Positions 1 to 9,889 of a DNA stretch of 64,000 nt are shown here, in pieces. Both the position numbers and the translations under genes were made by a program. The stretch comes from Nemertoderma westbladi. Lineage: Eukaryota; Xenacoelomorpha; Nemertodermatida; Nemertodermatidae. The notes beneath the pieces were generated by a model. That model had not been told where the DNA came from. It saw only the letters and a program-made list of their open reading frames with translations, and did not search any database. The first letter of the stretch is position 1. Each line of letters begins with the position of its first letter. The stretch lies in the NCBI GenBank assembly GCA_032718475.1, contig JAUCBJ010003600.1, positions 17,125 to 81,124 of the forward strand, written 5' to 3'.

Positions 1-1
1 T

Positions 2-1204
2 CAGACTGTAATTGAAGAAAGTTTTGAGCAGGAAATATACCCTGTGACTACATTGGGAGAGGGCACATCAGTTATAGATTTCATGATTGAAAAGTCAGAA
101 GATTACTATACGATAGGAAATGAAACAACACTACAATTAGTATATCGTGTTGTAACAACAACACGACCTGACAATGGTGCAGTTTATCAAACACCACTAA
201 GCCTCTCTACTCTAATTTCAAACATTAGTGTTTTGATTAATGAGCGGGAGGTAGAGTCTAATACTGCAAACTATCCCTATAAAGCTTTCCTAAAAGCGGT
301 CTTACTTAACGATCAGAGTACAAAAGAAACGATTTTAGCTGCCAAAGGGTTTGCAGAACAAGAAGCATTTGGTGTTCCTGTAGACTTTGCTGCAGCTGCT
401 CATTTGGAAAGTAAACCATATTATGTTCAGGGGTCTCTATTTGTTGACCTTTTTGAACAGGCTAAATTTATCCCACCCAAAACTAGTATAAGAATTAGAT
501 TAACAAGAGCTACAAATGCATTTAACTTAGTATGTATTGCAGCTGTACAAGAGCCTCGAATCAATATATCTAATGCTTTGTTGAAAATTAAACGAGTAAA
601 ATTGGATCCATATATACGTCAACAACATATAGAACAATTAAAAATAGGAGATTATATTTATCCAATTATACAGAATGAGGTGACAACCTTTACTATAGCA
701 AATGGTCAACAATCTCATGTGAGGGAAAATTTGTTTACAAGCAAGAATGTACCTCGCTTTGTTAATATTGTCATGGTTCGAAATGACTCTTACAATGGAA
801 ACTTAAGATCTAATTCACTATTGTTTGATCACTTTAATGTGAATTACTTACAACTTACGCTGGATGGTAAGGTAATTGGAGGTGTGACATATAAACCAAA
901 TTTTGCTACTGGACAATATATTAATGAGTATTGCGCCAGTCAAAAAAACCTGCTATCTATAACCAGAGGTACAAACAACGGCATTACTCCCACTAGATTT
1001 CGTGATTTATATCCAATATTTTCTTGGAATTTATCCCCCACGGGATTTCTTGATGAAGACGAACGAAACCCACATCAAATAGGCAATGCTAGATTAGAGA
1101 TTGCTTTCTCAGCTCCTTTACAAAATACAATTAACGTTATTATGTGGGTGGGATATGATAGAACTGTGAATATCAGCAATGTCGGATCAGTAACTATTTT
1201 CTAG
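2..1204 (+). CDS. Polinton/adintovirus-like major capsid protein, 5' end outside window
   Basis: The frame is open from the first base of the window to a TAG at 1202-1204, about 400 codons; the true start lies upstream, and the GTG at 44 is not a credible start. The protein resembles the capsid family of Polinton/Maverick elements (double jelly-roll, annotated in animals as F54H12.2-like). Family features seen: a segment ending NTANYPYKAFLKAVLL that follows an ISVLINEREVE strand; a middle block with YVQGSLFVDLF and IRIRLTRA; and a C-terminal block with YNGN, FDHFNVNYLQLTLDG and a final NTINVIMWVGYD strand. In the family it forms the capsid shell. The protease gene starts 10 bases downstream on the same strand, as expected for a virion module. 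No internal stop is seen. Compared with typical members roughly the first 80-100 residues are missing. Family assignment is confident from sequence pattern; capsid function is established for the family, not shown here. Confidence 0.82.
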   Translation, partial: QTVIEESFEQEIYPVTTLGEGTSVIDFMIEKSEDYYTIGNETTLQLVYRVVTTTRPDNGAVYQTPLSLSTLISNISVLINEREVESNTANYPYKAFLKAVLLNDQSTKETILAAKGFAEQEAFGVPVDFAAAAHLESKPYYVQGSLFVDLFEQAKFIPPKTSIRIRLTRATNAFNLVCIAAVQEPRINISNALLKIKRVKLDPYIRQQHIEQLKIGDYIYPIIQNEVTTFTIANGQQSHVRENLFTSKNVPRFVNIVMVRNDSYNGNLRSNSLLFDHFNVNYLQLTLDGKVIGGVTYKPNFATGQYINEYCASQKNLLSITRGTNNGITPTRFRDLYPIFSWNLSPTGFLDEDERNPHQIGNARLEIAFSAPLQNTINVIMWVGYDRTVNISNVGSVTIF

Positions 1205-1214
1205 AAAGAAAAAC

Positions 1215-1643
1215 ATGTTGAACTCATATGATTTGAATAATTTCCCAATAGGAGAACATTATCGTGGTTCTTTTGCCATTGATCAATTACCAGCAAAGGA
1301 TGGCTCTAAAATGAGCTTCATTTCAAATACTCAAGCCGCTCATTTACCTGGTATGCACTGGGTCGCTGCTTTTATGAATGAAAATATAGGTGAATACTTT
1401 GATTCATTTGGAGTGTTCCCCCCGGCTCGTATAGAAGACTGGTTGTTGCGTAATACAATAAAATGGACAAGGACACGAAAAGTGGTTCAACACCCTCTAA
1501 GGACAAGTTGTGGGGGATACTGTTTATATTACTTATCTGAACGATCAAAAACTGACACGCCTCTACGCAAGTTTGGAACAGACTTGAAACAAAATGAAAA
1601 GATACTTGCATGTTGGTTGCGGAACAAAGCCATAATGAATTGA
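1215..1643 (+). CDS. Adenain-like cysteine protease of a Polinton-type element
   Basis: A 142-residue ORF with an ATG start 10 bases after the capsid stop. It matches the adenovirus-type maturation protease (C5 family) carried by Polintons. The catalytic pattern is visible: His48 in GMHWVAAF, Asp63 in EYFDSFG, and Cys99 in TSCGGYCLYYL; Gln92 lies seven residues before Cys99, the spacing of the oxyanion-hole Gln in adenain. The expected role is cleavage of capsid-associated proteins during virion maturation. It is short, close to the lower end for Polinton proteases, but all catalytic positions are present and the frame is intact. Position directly behind the capsid gene supports a structural module. 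Whether it is expressed cannot be judged. Confidence 0.83.
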   Translation: MLNSYDLNNFPIGEHYRGSFAIDQLPAKDGSKMSFISNTQAAHLPGMHWVAAFMNENIGEYFDSFGVFPPARIEDWLLRNTIKWTRTRKVVQHPLRTSCGGYCLYYLSERSKTDTPLRKFGTDLKQNEKILACWLRNKAIMN

Positions 1644-1653
1644 TATTATTAAT

Positions 1654-1701
1654 TGTGTTACAATGTGTTATATCTTATGTGTTACAATGTGTTATATCTT
1701 A
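1654..1701. repeat. Two direct 24-bp repeats after the protease gene
   Basis: Two consecutive identical 24-bp copies beginning TGTGTTACAATG lie at 1654-1677 and 1678-1701, in the AT-rich gap between the protease stop and the convergent gene. The rest of the gap (to 1939) shows repeated ACAGTTAAACA/ACAGTAAACA patches and no gene. Confidence 0.75.
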
Positions 1702-1939
1702 AATGTTACTCTGCTATATGTATATGTGTTATGTTATAAATATATATTTCAATGTTGCTATATTAAAAATATGAAAATAGTCGACTATATTTCATTTTTC
1801 TTTTTCAACTTTGGATAAATAATATAAGGGTTAAACAAAGAACATCAAAACAGTTAAACAGTTACATTTAACATTTAGACAGTAAACAGTAACAGTAAAC
1901 ATTTACATGACCAGTTACAATAGACAAGTAACATAAAGT

Positions 1940-3679
1940 TTAGTTTATATCCACAGCATCTAGCTTTATCTTTTTCTGTTCTATTGGAGGATAGTGAGCT
2001 AATTTTCGTTTTACAATTTCCATCGAATATCTTTTAGAGACGTTGGGGGAATCATTAGGGTGAAATAGATTGAGGTGGATCTGCTTGGGGAGGAAAACTG
2101 CATCTTTTAGTGTGCGTTTGAGAAAGTTGATGCAACACTCAACAGCATAGTTTGAAGGTAGGGTTAATTTGTTTGTTGTCTTCAGGTTGACAATAATTGT
2201 TTCTGATGGTGTATGTTGAATGTGTATAAGGGGGGTGAGATAGTAATGGGAGGAAGTGGATTGTTGAATGAGATGAAAGTTGGAGAAATCACTCGCTTTT
2301 ATATTTAAACCATCGGTAAACTGAAACGTAGTTGATTTCAAATCTTTTTTGATGACAGGCCATATGGCAACATAAGCTTCACCTTTGAATGAATAAATGA
2401 AAGCCGCTACTGATTCGTATAAATTAAGACACTGGTGATTAGGTAGTTGTAGTTGCTTTGGTTCATAATCACTATTGTTAGCCAATGACTTTAGTTCAGA
2501 GAGTGCTTCTCGGGCGCGATCTGTATTGTCAATAGAGAACATGTAGTCATAGCGTCTGTCAGAAATTTCGAGGGTTTCGCAGCTGTAAGAGGTATAAATT
2601 TTTATTCGATCAGAAATTAATTCTTCATGGTTGACTTCATCATAGCATTCGTATCCTTTGACCGCAGAATCGAACCATGAAATTTTAAGAAGTTCATTTC
2701 TTGTGAGTAAAAGTGCATCTCTTGTGGAAACAATAACTTTGTTTGAATCAACCTCAACTCCGCTCGCGATTGCAATATTTCTTTTATTATTAATATTTGT
2801 GATATAACCAAAAGTAGAACTATCGAAAGAAACATAGTTCTCTGGCTCTAAGACAATGTGCGAGATTGGATTAATGTAAGGACGACAAATGTTTATATAA
2901 TGTTGTAGTAAAGCAGCCGCAGTGTCTGAGATGGTTAACCAACCCCCATCTACTGTATCTTCTAGTTGTATTAAATCAATAGGTTTCAGTGGGGATGTTT
3001 TCGAATAACGAACAACTTTAAAATTAAAACCAAAATAATGTGCTTTGCTGTTGTTGTAGAAACAGGTTATTTCATTCAATTGTTCAATAAAAGTTAGTAC
3101 GTCATATCCAAACAGTTTGAAGAAACGAGATTCATCTTTGAGGGGGTGAATCGAGGCGTTCCAAATAATTAAAAGAATTGAGTTTGAAATATTATGAAAA
3201 TCAAACAGACACTCATCAACAAAAAAGGAAGCTTTGAGTGTTGACATACCAAGGAGCTTGTTTGCAGATTCTTGTGTTACATTGCTGTGGATATATTCAA
3301 CAACCGGTTGAGGTATTACAAATGTTTCTAATGAGGTTGTCAGATTGAATGTTATATTCGATTCTGATTTGTGCAGTTTGAAACCATGGTTTGCGGAATG
3401 AAATTTATCATTATTTAGAGTTTGATATTGACCATCCTTCAACTCAAAGCAGGATCGTAGAATGAAATGTGCATAATTTGCTGGAATGAGTTGGGGTTGG
3501 TTAGATGAAGTGGTAACCGTCATTGGAAAGCGTTTGTTTGAAGGATCAAAATATAAACCGAAAGAGTTGTCTGAGAGAGATATTTGATTTTCGTTGGAAA
3601 CAATTTTTACTTGATTTTCGTTGGAAACAATTTTTACTTGAGGGAAGTTGAACTTTTGAAGGAGTTGAGCTTGAGCCAT
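1940..3679 (-). CDS. Unidentified 579-residue protein convergent to the capsid module
   Basis: A complete ORF with an ATG at 3679 (context AAGATGG) and a stop at 1940. I do not recognise the family. Visible features: no signal peptide or transmembrane segment; a 9-residue direct repeat (VKIVSNENQ twice, about residues 15-32, a 27-bp DNA duplication); a hydrophilic, beta-rich composition; and a basic C terminus with KRK and KKIK in the last 25 residues, which could be a nuclear localisation signal. It is convergent with the capsid-protease pair, separated by about 300 bp, and has a TATA/CCAAT-like region upstream. Position suggests it belongs to the same Polinton-like element, perhaps as a lineage-specific virion or host-interaction protein; that is inference. 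It could instead be a host or captured gene. The long intact frame argues for recent function. Confidence 0.6.
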   Translation of the reverse strand: MAQAQLLQKFNFPQVKIVSNENQVKIVSNENQISLSDNSFGLYFDPSNKRFPMTVTTSSNQPQLIPANYAHFILRSCFELKDGQYQTLNNDKFHSANHGFKLHKSESNITFNLTTSLETFVIPQPVVEYIHSNVTQESANKLLGMSTLKASFFVDECLFDFHNISNSILLIIWNASIHPLKDESRFFKLFGYDVLTFIEQLNEITCFYNNSKAHYFGFNFKVVRYSKTSPLKPIDLIQLEDTVDGGWLTISDTAAALLQHYINICRPYINPISHIVLEPENYVSFDSSTFGYITNINNKRNIAIASGVEVDSNKVIVSTRDALLLTRNELLKISWFDSAVKGYECYDEVNHEELISDRIKIYTSYSCETLEISDRRYDYMFSIDNTDRAREALSELKSLANNSDYEPKQLQLPNHQCLNLYESVAAFIYSFKGEAYVAIWPVIKKDLKSTTFQFTDGLNIKASDFSNFHLIQQSTSSHYYLTPLIHIQHTPSETIIVNLKTTNKLTLPSNYAVECCINFLKRTLKDAVFLPKQIHLNLFHPNDSPNVSKRYSMEIVKRKLAHYPPIEQKKIKLDAVDIN

Positions 3680-3793
3680 CTTGAAGAAAATATAATATTA
3701 TGAATAACAATAAATGTATTATAACTTTAAATAAAAAGTAAAATGGTCAATAATATTTTTGTAGTAAGTAAAGTTCAAAGCGATGGAAGGGGG

Positions 3794-3913
3794 TTTATAA
3801 GGGAAAGAGTAACCAATGAAAATAAAAGTTAAGCTTGTGGGAACCAATAGAAATAAAAAGAGAGAGAGAGACGCGCTATTGGGTTGAGGGAATAATAAAC
3901 ACATTTCATTGGG
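3794..3913 (-). promoter_or_regulatory. Candidate TATA/CCAAT promoter of the 579-residue gene
   Basis: On the minus strand a TATAAA lies at 3799-3794, about 115 bp before the ATG. Farther upstream four CCAAT-type pentamers lie within 100 bp: CCAAT on the plus strand at 3813-3817 and 3844-3848, and ATTGG at 3878-3882 and 3908-3912. A GA-rich tract (3859-3872) sits among them. Spacing and clustering resemble a compact viral or animal core promoter. No experimental evidence. Confidence 0.4.
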
Positions 3914-5240
3914 TTAATTAAATGTAAAACATTAGTTAGGATGTGAAATGGGGTGAATTGAGAAGTGGGGGAGTGCGCTGGAGAAAAGTGCATGTAATGA
4001 ATGGGTTGCTGCGTCAGAATGGGTATGTTAATTAATGTTACACTAGAGCATCTGAAATTACTTCAAACAAAAACTACAGTAACTAGTATAGAGAAGGTTG
4101 GGGGTTAATTTGACACATGGCGTTTGGGTGATGGCTTTGTTGTTGAGCTAATACTGCTTCATAAAGTACAATGCGAAAGAATGCAATCTATTGCAAGAGC
4201 AGATGTTTATTATAATTTCTCGGGCGAATTGATGTAATAGCAGAGCTGGAGGTTTGAATAATTTAAACTCTGTGGCAGGCCCCATCCGCGCGTTGACGTA
4301 CAGTATAGGATTCAATGTTGGGGTTAGTTATGCTACATCTAATAATAGCCCAACGGCTGCAGATTATTGAGGGATTGAACCGGGGCCAAACTGGCCCATT
4401 TTATTTTCTTGAAAGGGTAATTTATGTTTTGGGCCCCGCTCGCTTCTTTATATTTCATTCTATCATTCTATTGCACGGCAAAAATAATATAAATGTACTG
4501 TATATTGTATTGCACAGTGCCTACAGTATTGTATATTTCGTTTGCTGTAGTACAATTTATTCATCCCGCGTCCCTATCTGATTGATTTGTGTCATATTAA
4601 ATTGCCTTTGGCAACATTATTTGATACAAATCGATTGATTAAACAATTAATTAATTGTTTAATCGACCAATTAATTAATTGTTTAATCGACCAATTAATT
4701 AATTGTTTAATTAATTAATGACCTACTTAACACCCAAGGTGCGAAGTGGGTCTAACTGTCGCCGAAAAGGGGTTCATCTTACTACTATTGATTATAAAAC
4801 TAATACAGTAATAGGCCTAAATTATGTGAAAGGTATATCCACATTTTCCACAATCCTGCAATCCAGTTTGGCCTATCAATTATTTAAAATTTATTAGCAC
4901 AACCGGTAGGCCTATCATTACCGTATTTAAATGGTAGGCTACACAGTAGGCCTATAGCAGTACCGGTGCCGGTACCGGTACTAAAATACAGAAATACCTG
5001 CTTTAAACCTACATCTGTACATACATAATACAGCAAAATAGTGCTATATATACTAATACCGGTACTGATAGCCTGAGAGAACAGCAGTAGAGAAACCGGT
5101 AGCATGGAACCTAACATTAGACTTTTGGAGGACATAAAAAATAAAAAAAAAAGGACAAAAAAAGGATTTAAACGGACAATAAAATTATTGCGTTACTTAT
5201 ATTGCGCCTCTAAAGGTCTAAAGGTATTGTGCCTACGGTA
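3914..5240. other. Gene-poor spacer
   Basis: No supportable gene. It holds the palindromic AT repeat at 4628-4720, several TAGGCCTA motifs (about 4815, 4909, 4949) and isolated ACCGGT/GGTACC motifs around 4896-5100 that resemble the satellite filling the right half of the window. The terminal repeat of the Polinton-like element may lie here, but with only one end in view I could not locate it. Confidence 0.6.
4628..4720. repeat. Palindromic AT-rich tandem repeat
   Basis: Three tandem copies of a unit of about 24 bp built from the palindrome CAATTAATTAATTG joined by TTTAATCGAC. Each unit is nearly self-complementary, so the array could extrude as a hairpin. Confidence 0.75.
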
Positions 5241-5576
5241 CTAGGGACCATGGACCACCTCGTAGTATCCCTCGTTGTTAGTGAGTGAGGTGTCCACGGT
5301 CTCAATAATGGAGGCCGCATTTCCAACCTGGATGGCAACAGCCAGTCTCTGCAAGAGGAAGCAGTGGGATCGGGGTTCCTTGGTAACAGAGTGTAGTCTT
5401 GCCCTGATCTCCTTCAGGAACTCGGATGTTTCAGGGCCGGGGCGGCCCAAGGTCTCGTAGGCTACTTGGGGGGAGAGGTAGCCCTGGCCCATGAGTTCTC
5501 TGCAGTGAAGCCTCCGGCGGATAGCATCTGGGCGAGGTGGCTGGACGCCAGTGGGTCCTCCACCGTTGCGTCCCAC
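5241..5576 (-). pseudogene. C-terminal fragment of a mobile-element protein
   Basis: An open frame of 111 codons reads, in part, RPGPETSEFLKEIRARL, then FLLQRLAVAIQVGNAASI and SLTNN before the stop. I associate this kind of tail (LLQRLxxAIQxGNAAS) with the C-terminal end of repetitive retroelement or transposon ORFs in marine invertebrates, but I cannot name the family. No start of its own is credible and there is no polymerase or integrase motif in view. A related shorter tail lies on the opposite strand at 5695-5796. Confidence 0.4.
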
Positions 5577-5694
5577 ACAAGGCTTATTATTATTATTACT
5601 CTTATCATTTTATATCTATAATTTTGTTATATTCTATATTTGTCTTCCTCTCGAACAGTTGCCCCCGCTCTTACCGCTTCCTTCTGCCGAGACT

Positions 5695-5796
5695 GGTGTT
5701 GCCCTCCTGGTCGGAAATGCGGCCTCCATTATGGGGACCATGGACCCCTCACTCACTAACAACAAGGGACTCTACGGGGTGGTCTATGGTCTTTAG
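5695..5796 (+). pseudogene. Second, opposite-strand copy of the mobile-element tail
   Basis: The plus-strand translation VGNAASIMGTMDPSLTNN followed by VVYGL and a stop matches the C terminus of the minus-strand fragment at 5241-5330 (VGNAASIIETVDTSLTNN, VVHGP). The two tails point away from each other around a short AT-rich centre, forming an imperfect inverted repeat. It is followed by poly-C at about 5799-5812. Confidence 0.45.
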
Positions 5797-5798
5797 TA

Positions 5799-5867
5799 CC
5801 CCCCCCCCCCCCCTCTCCCTCCCCAATGAAACATACTAACTTACACCCCACACCCCCCCCCCCCCCC
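5799..5867. repeat. Two poly-C tracts
   Basis: Runs of about 14 and 16 C at about 5799-5812 and 5852-5867, with a pyrimidine-rich stretch between them. Poly-C runs also occur at about 7748 and in each macrosatellite unit. Confidence 0.85.
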
Positions 5868-5987
5868 TCCCTATAGCTTTTATATATTAATATGTTATTA
5901 ATATTTACATAATTTCTTTATTATGACTAAATATAAATAACTGGGACACAATCCAATTAAATCGCATCAATTAAACCGAATAATTAC

Positions 5988-6384
5988 AAATAATTAATAT
6001 AAAGGAATAGGGTTAGCTCACAATAATAATCCTTCAATAAATACAAATAATTAATATAAAGGAATAGGGTTAGCTCACAATAATGATCCTTCAATAAATA
6101 CAAATAATTAATATAAAGGAATAGGGTTAGCTCACAATAATGATCCTTCAATAAATACAAATAATTAATATAAAGGAATAGGGTTAGCTCACAATAATGA
6201 TCCTTCAATAAATACAAATAATTAATATAAAGGAATAGGGTTAGCTCACAATAATGATCCTTCAATAAATACAAATAATTAATAGAAAGGAATAGGGTTA
6301 GCTCACAATAATGATCCTTCAATAAATACAAATAATTAATATAAAGGAATAGGGTTAGCTCACAATAATGATCCTTCAATAATT
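5988..6384. repeat. 57-bp minisatellite, about 7 copies
   Basis: Nearly identical 57-bp units, each with AATAATTAATATAAAGG, AATAGGGTTAGCTCAC and ATGATCCTTCAATAAATAC. Because 57 is a multiple of three, the minus strand has an open frame of 131 codons with a 19-residue repeat; this is a consequence of unit length. Each unit contains TAGGGTTAG, a telomere-like nonamer, once. Confidence 0.92.
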
Positions 6385-7825
6385 ACAACAGCTGAAAATC
6401 TGATTTGGTTTCATGTCAGTGTTCCATATAGGAATGTAAGTATATAGAGAAGGAACCCTGTGTAGTGTGTATCCAATACAGACCCCCCCAGGTTTACTGA
6501 ACAAGTCTGTAACCAATCCACTGATCGCTGTAATTAATTAATGCTAAATATATCCTTTATAAGGATATAAATAGCTGAACTGGTGTTTTTGGGTGCAGAA
6601 TGGAGTGCGATTGTCCAAACAGAGTTGATAGTTTAGTAACACGGACGGACGTACAATGACAAAGGGTTGTCGGGTAACTTTAGGGAAACCACAACCAGCC
6701 ACAGTGGGACCGAGATAATTAGAATAGATTAGATAAACATATAACATTATAGTAGTTCTGAATGGGAACCAACTCCGTTACACTCATTGTAAACCAATGT
6801 ATTATTGGTTAAAGAACCGATTGGTTAATAATATAACCAATGGGAACCTCTGAGTTATAATTAAATCGTTTTATTAGTAGGTGGTCCAGGTTTGTGTCTA
6901 CCAAAGGGACGTAGCAGATACACAGGTATTACAAGAATACACAATACAGATAATATGGGAATAATATCGACCAAGAACGAATTAAAATGGAAATAAATTG
7001 AAAGAAATTTATATCATTATTGTATTTACATCTGATATAAATTAATTATTTTATATCTAATTTTAGCAAACATTGCGAGCTCTCCCTATGGAAAATACTA
7101 ATAAATCTTTGTTATTATTTTTTATATAAATAGAGTTAGAAAATTCCATAAATTAAAATTAATACAAAATACTCTAAATTATTTTTTGTAACTAAATGTA
7201 ATATTCTGTAAGATACGGAATTGAACTGATGTTATTCAATTATTTGATCTGATCTTCAATGGAATAATTAGGACAGTTTGACGTTCCAACATCTGAACTT
7301 CTTTCTGTAGAGGGTTGGATTACTTTATTAGGATTTCTTTTTTGATTCGCGGTTATTCTGTAAATAAATAAATAATATAATAATATGTGATGGGATCCGA
7401 GTTGGCGTGGGATCCCGACCGGGTAAATCTCTTGTCGTGTTTCCTACGCATCGCCGTGTTTATAATGACTATGAAGGCTGAAGGCCGTAGGCTGGTAAAA
7501 TGCAAGAGTTATTGGTTTATCGTTGTTAATAATAGCTGATAAATATATAAGTACCAGTAGACAAATTTCAGCACAATCAATAGAAGATACCTCGACGGTG
7601 GTATACCGTCCAACATCCACAGTAATTAATAGCCAACTGAACACAGTTAATATTGTCCAACAGATATATGGAAACTATGGGGAAACTTATTACACAGTCC
7701 TACCTACATGGCGACTGACCAAAGGATACACGTTATACTTGCCAGCTGCCCCCCCCCCCATTTGTTGGTTTTTCCCCCACTTCTGTCACCCCATGTTCCC
7801 TCAGCCCTTGCATCACCTCATATTC
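6385..7825. other. No gene recognised
   Basis: AT-rich intergenic sequence. GGGATCC and GGATCCC at 7391-7412 make a short inverted repeat. Open frames around 7444-7876 have no recognisable domain. A poly-C tract is at about 7748-7758. Confidence 0.6.
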
Positions 7826-8890
7826 CTTGGTCCTCGATCGACACAAACGTTGTCGATCCATCGTATACTGATCTGATTGCTGCAATAATTTCATCAGGAA
7901 TCCCATATAATGAAAGTATGCTGAAGATACATAGGCGAGAGACTGAATCAAAGGCCTTGAAGAATTCAACAAAGATAACAGCCAGATGCCTGTCTTCTCT
8001 TTGCAGCAGCCTTCACTTCTGCAAAGGAGATATCGCCAATGGGAATATCTGGGAGTACAGACTCAAACACTTTTACTTCTATAAAGTTATCAGGCAATAC
8101 CCTGTCATTATTGAGGAGCTTTTCAAAGTATGCCTTCCAACCATTGAGGCGATCGGCTGGTGATTCTGTATTAACCTTGGTGGTTGGTTGGCTTTTCCGC
8201 CCAGTAAGCAAGTTTATTAATTTGTATGCCTGGGATGATTGCCTGCTGTTGTCAGAATCATTGATGGCATCAACCTGTTGGTTTATTAGCTCCTGCATAT
8301 TAACAGAGTACTGCCTGTTCGGGGATCTAGATGCAGCCTTAACTGCATTCTTGGCCGCTGTTGTCTGTTTGAGTCGGGACTCTTTCGGCGCCTTATAGAG
8401 GTCATTTCGGCACTTCTGAATTTTGTGGTCAGTCCAGGGGGCCCTTTTCCTGTTTCTTGGGTATACAGCAACTTTTTCTGCAGCTGCTAACTTAGCTGCT
8501 TCTGTGTAGGCAGTATAGCCCTCACAGTGATCTGCCGCCTCAGAGGAAAGAACCTCATACCTGTTGCTCAGCTGTAGTGTGAAGCTGTATCTCACACGTG
8601 GCTGTTGCAACTGAGAGGACCAGTCATGCTGCGGCAAGGCAGATTTCGTTGTTCTGCTAGCACGCAGACTGAGTAGTCTTACCTTAGCCACAATAAGGCA
8701 GTGATCACTGGAGAAGGGTCGAAGTGTTAAAGCATTACAGTCTTGTATAGAGCTCCTTTATTTCCTACGAAACAGAAAATAGTCTTTCTGGGACTTGTGA
8801 CCACTGGGTCCACTATGAGTCCATAGCTTTCCAGCCCCTTTTTGACTAGGTTCCAGCCGAAAACAATCCATTTACAGAGATAAAATCCTG
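7826..8890 (-). pseudogene. Internally deleted non-LTR retrotransposon, copy 1
   Basis: Reading from about 8890 downwards, the minus strand gives pieces of an AP-endonuclease domain (NLVKKGLESYGLIVDP near 8840, then the conserved SDH motif in SSDHCLIVAKVRLL near 8710), then an open stretch of 241 codons to 7966 covering the endonuclease-to-RT linker (KAYFEKLLNNDRVLPDNFIEV, cut here for length). At about 7995-8010 the frame jumps from the AEVKAAAK segment to the segment that follows KKKDRHLAVIF in copy 2 (27-29 kb), so some 900 bp of the N-terminal RT domain are missing. The copy then stops near 7826, without the catalytic FADD or the 3' tail. The first part is frameshifted near 8750. The RT family resembles the RTE/CR1-like group; exact clade not resolved. 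Non-functional. Confidence 0.75.
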
Positions 8891-9889
8891 AAGATGGACA
8901 GAATTTCGATTAACACTATCGCTATAGACACTTGGTCCATTTCGCCACACTTTCGATTAGTTTGGTTCAGTTCGGCCCAGATTCGTGTTCGCGTGCTATC
9001 CAACTAACAGCTTAGATTAACAAACTCTGTGCAACTTAATAAACACTAACTAGTCTGCTGTTGTTATTTAATAGGAGAACCAATACCGGTGCTGTACCAT
9101 TGTAAAGATGTAAGTAAAAAAGTCAGTGTTTATTTTATGAATGGATGCTACACTTACTTCAAGGTTTAGTGAGATAGTGGCGACCAACTGGAGTTTGTAA
9201 ATGGCGAATCATCTTAAGTTACACAAAATCGCTCAGTTCATTCATTTAATTTATTAAATTGTGTTTCTTTTTGCGGTTAAATTCTTAATCTATAAATAAA
9301 TAAGGAATAATAAAATGTCGTTCTATCAGAAAAATGAAACATTAATGATAAACATAACATCTGGGGACAATAATATGACAATACGAACATATGTCAACAA
9401 TATGACATATAACACATTGATCAAACACACAACCCCCGTGAATGCAGATTAAGATTCAGTGGGCACTGCTGGAGAAGTAAACATGAGGTCTTAATACCAG
9501 ATCTGCTTTTCTGCAACCAACACAATGAAAGTGTATGCGTGGACGACCGGCTATAACATAGAAAGACCAACTTGAAAGGGATACTGAACTTGAGAGAAAC
9601 GAAATTGCGACAACTATGAATAAATCTCATTTCAACTGTCCAGTCCATTCTCTCTCGTCCTAGTAGTATGTATTAGTGACATAGTCTAGTCTACTCATGG
9701 TTTAGTTTCATTTAATTTATATAACTGTGACATGCAATATACTATATATCTAGTATATCATAGTTTAATGTATAGAAATATGTTTATTGACGAATGTTCG
9801 ATGATAGGTTTGTAATGTGACCAAGCAAAGGCAAAAAAATCATATAATTATTACTTACCAGTAATTAAGATCCAGTTCAGTTGCCAAAT
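8891..9889. other. No gene recognised
   Basis: AT-rich sequence leading to the 30-bp minisatellite. One ACCGGTGCTGTACC patch at about 9086. The open frame at 9421-9648 (minus) has no recognisable feature. Confidence 0.6.

Noticed and set aside
4315-4581. 88-codon plus-strand frame
   Set aside because: No domain, no conserved context, AT-rich spacer; chance ORF.
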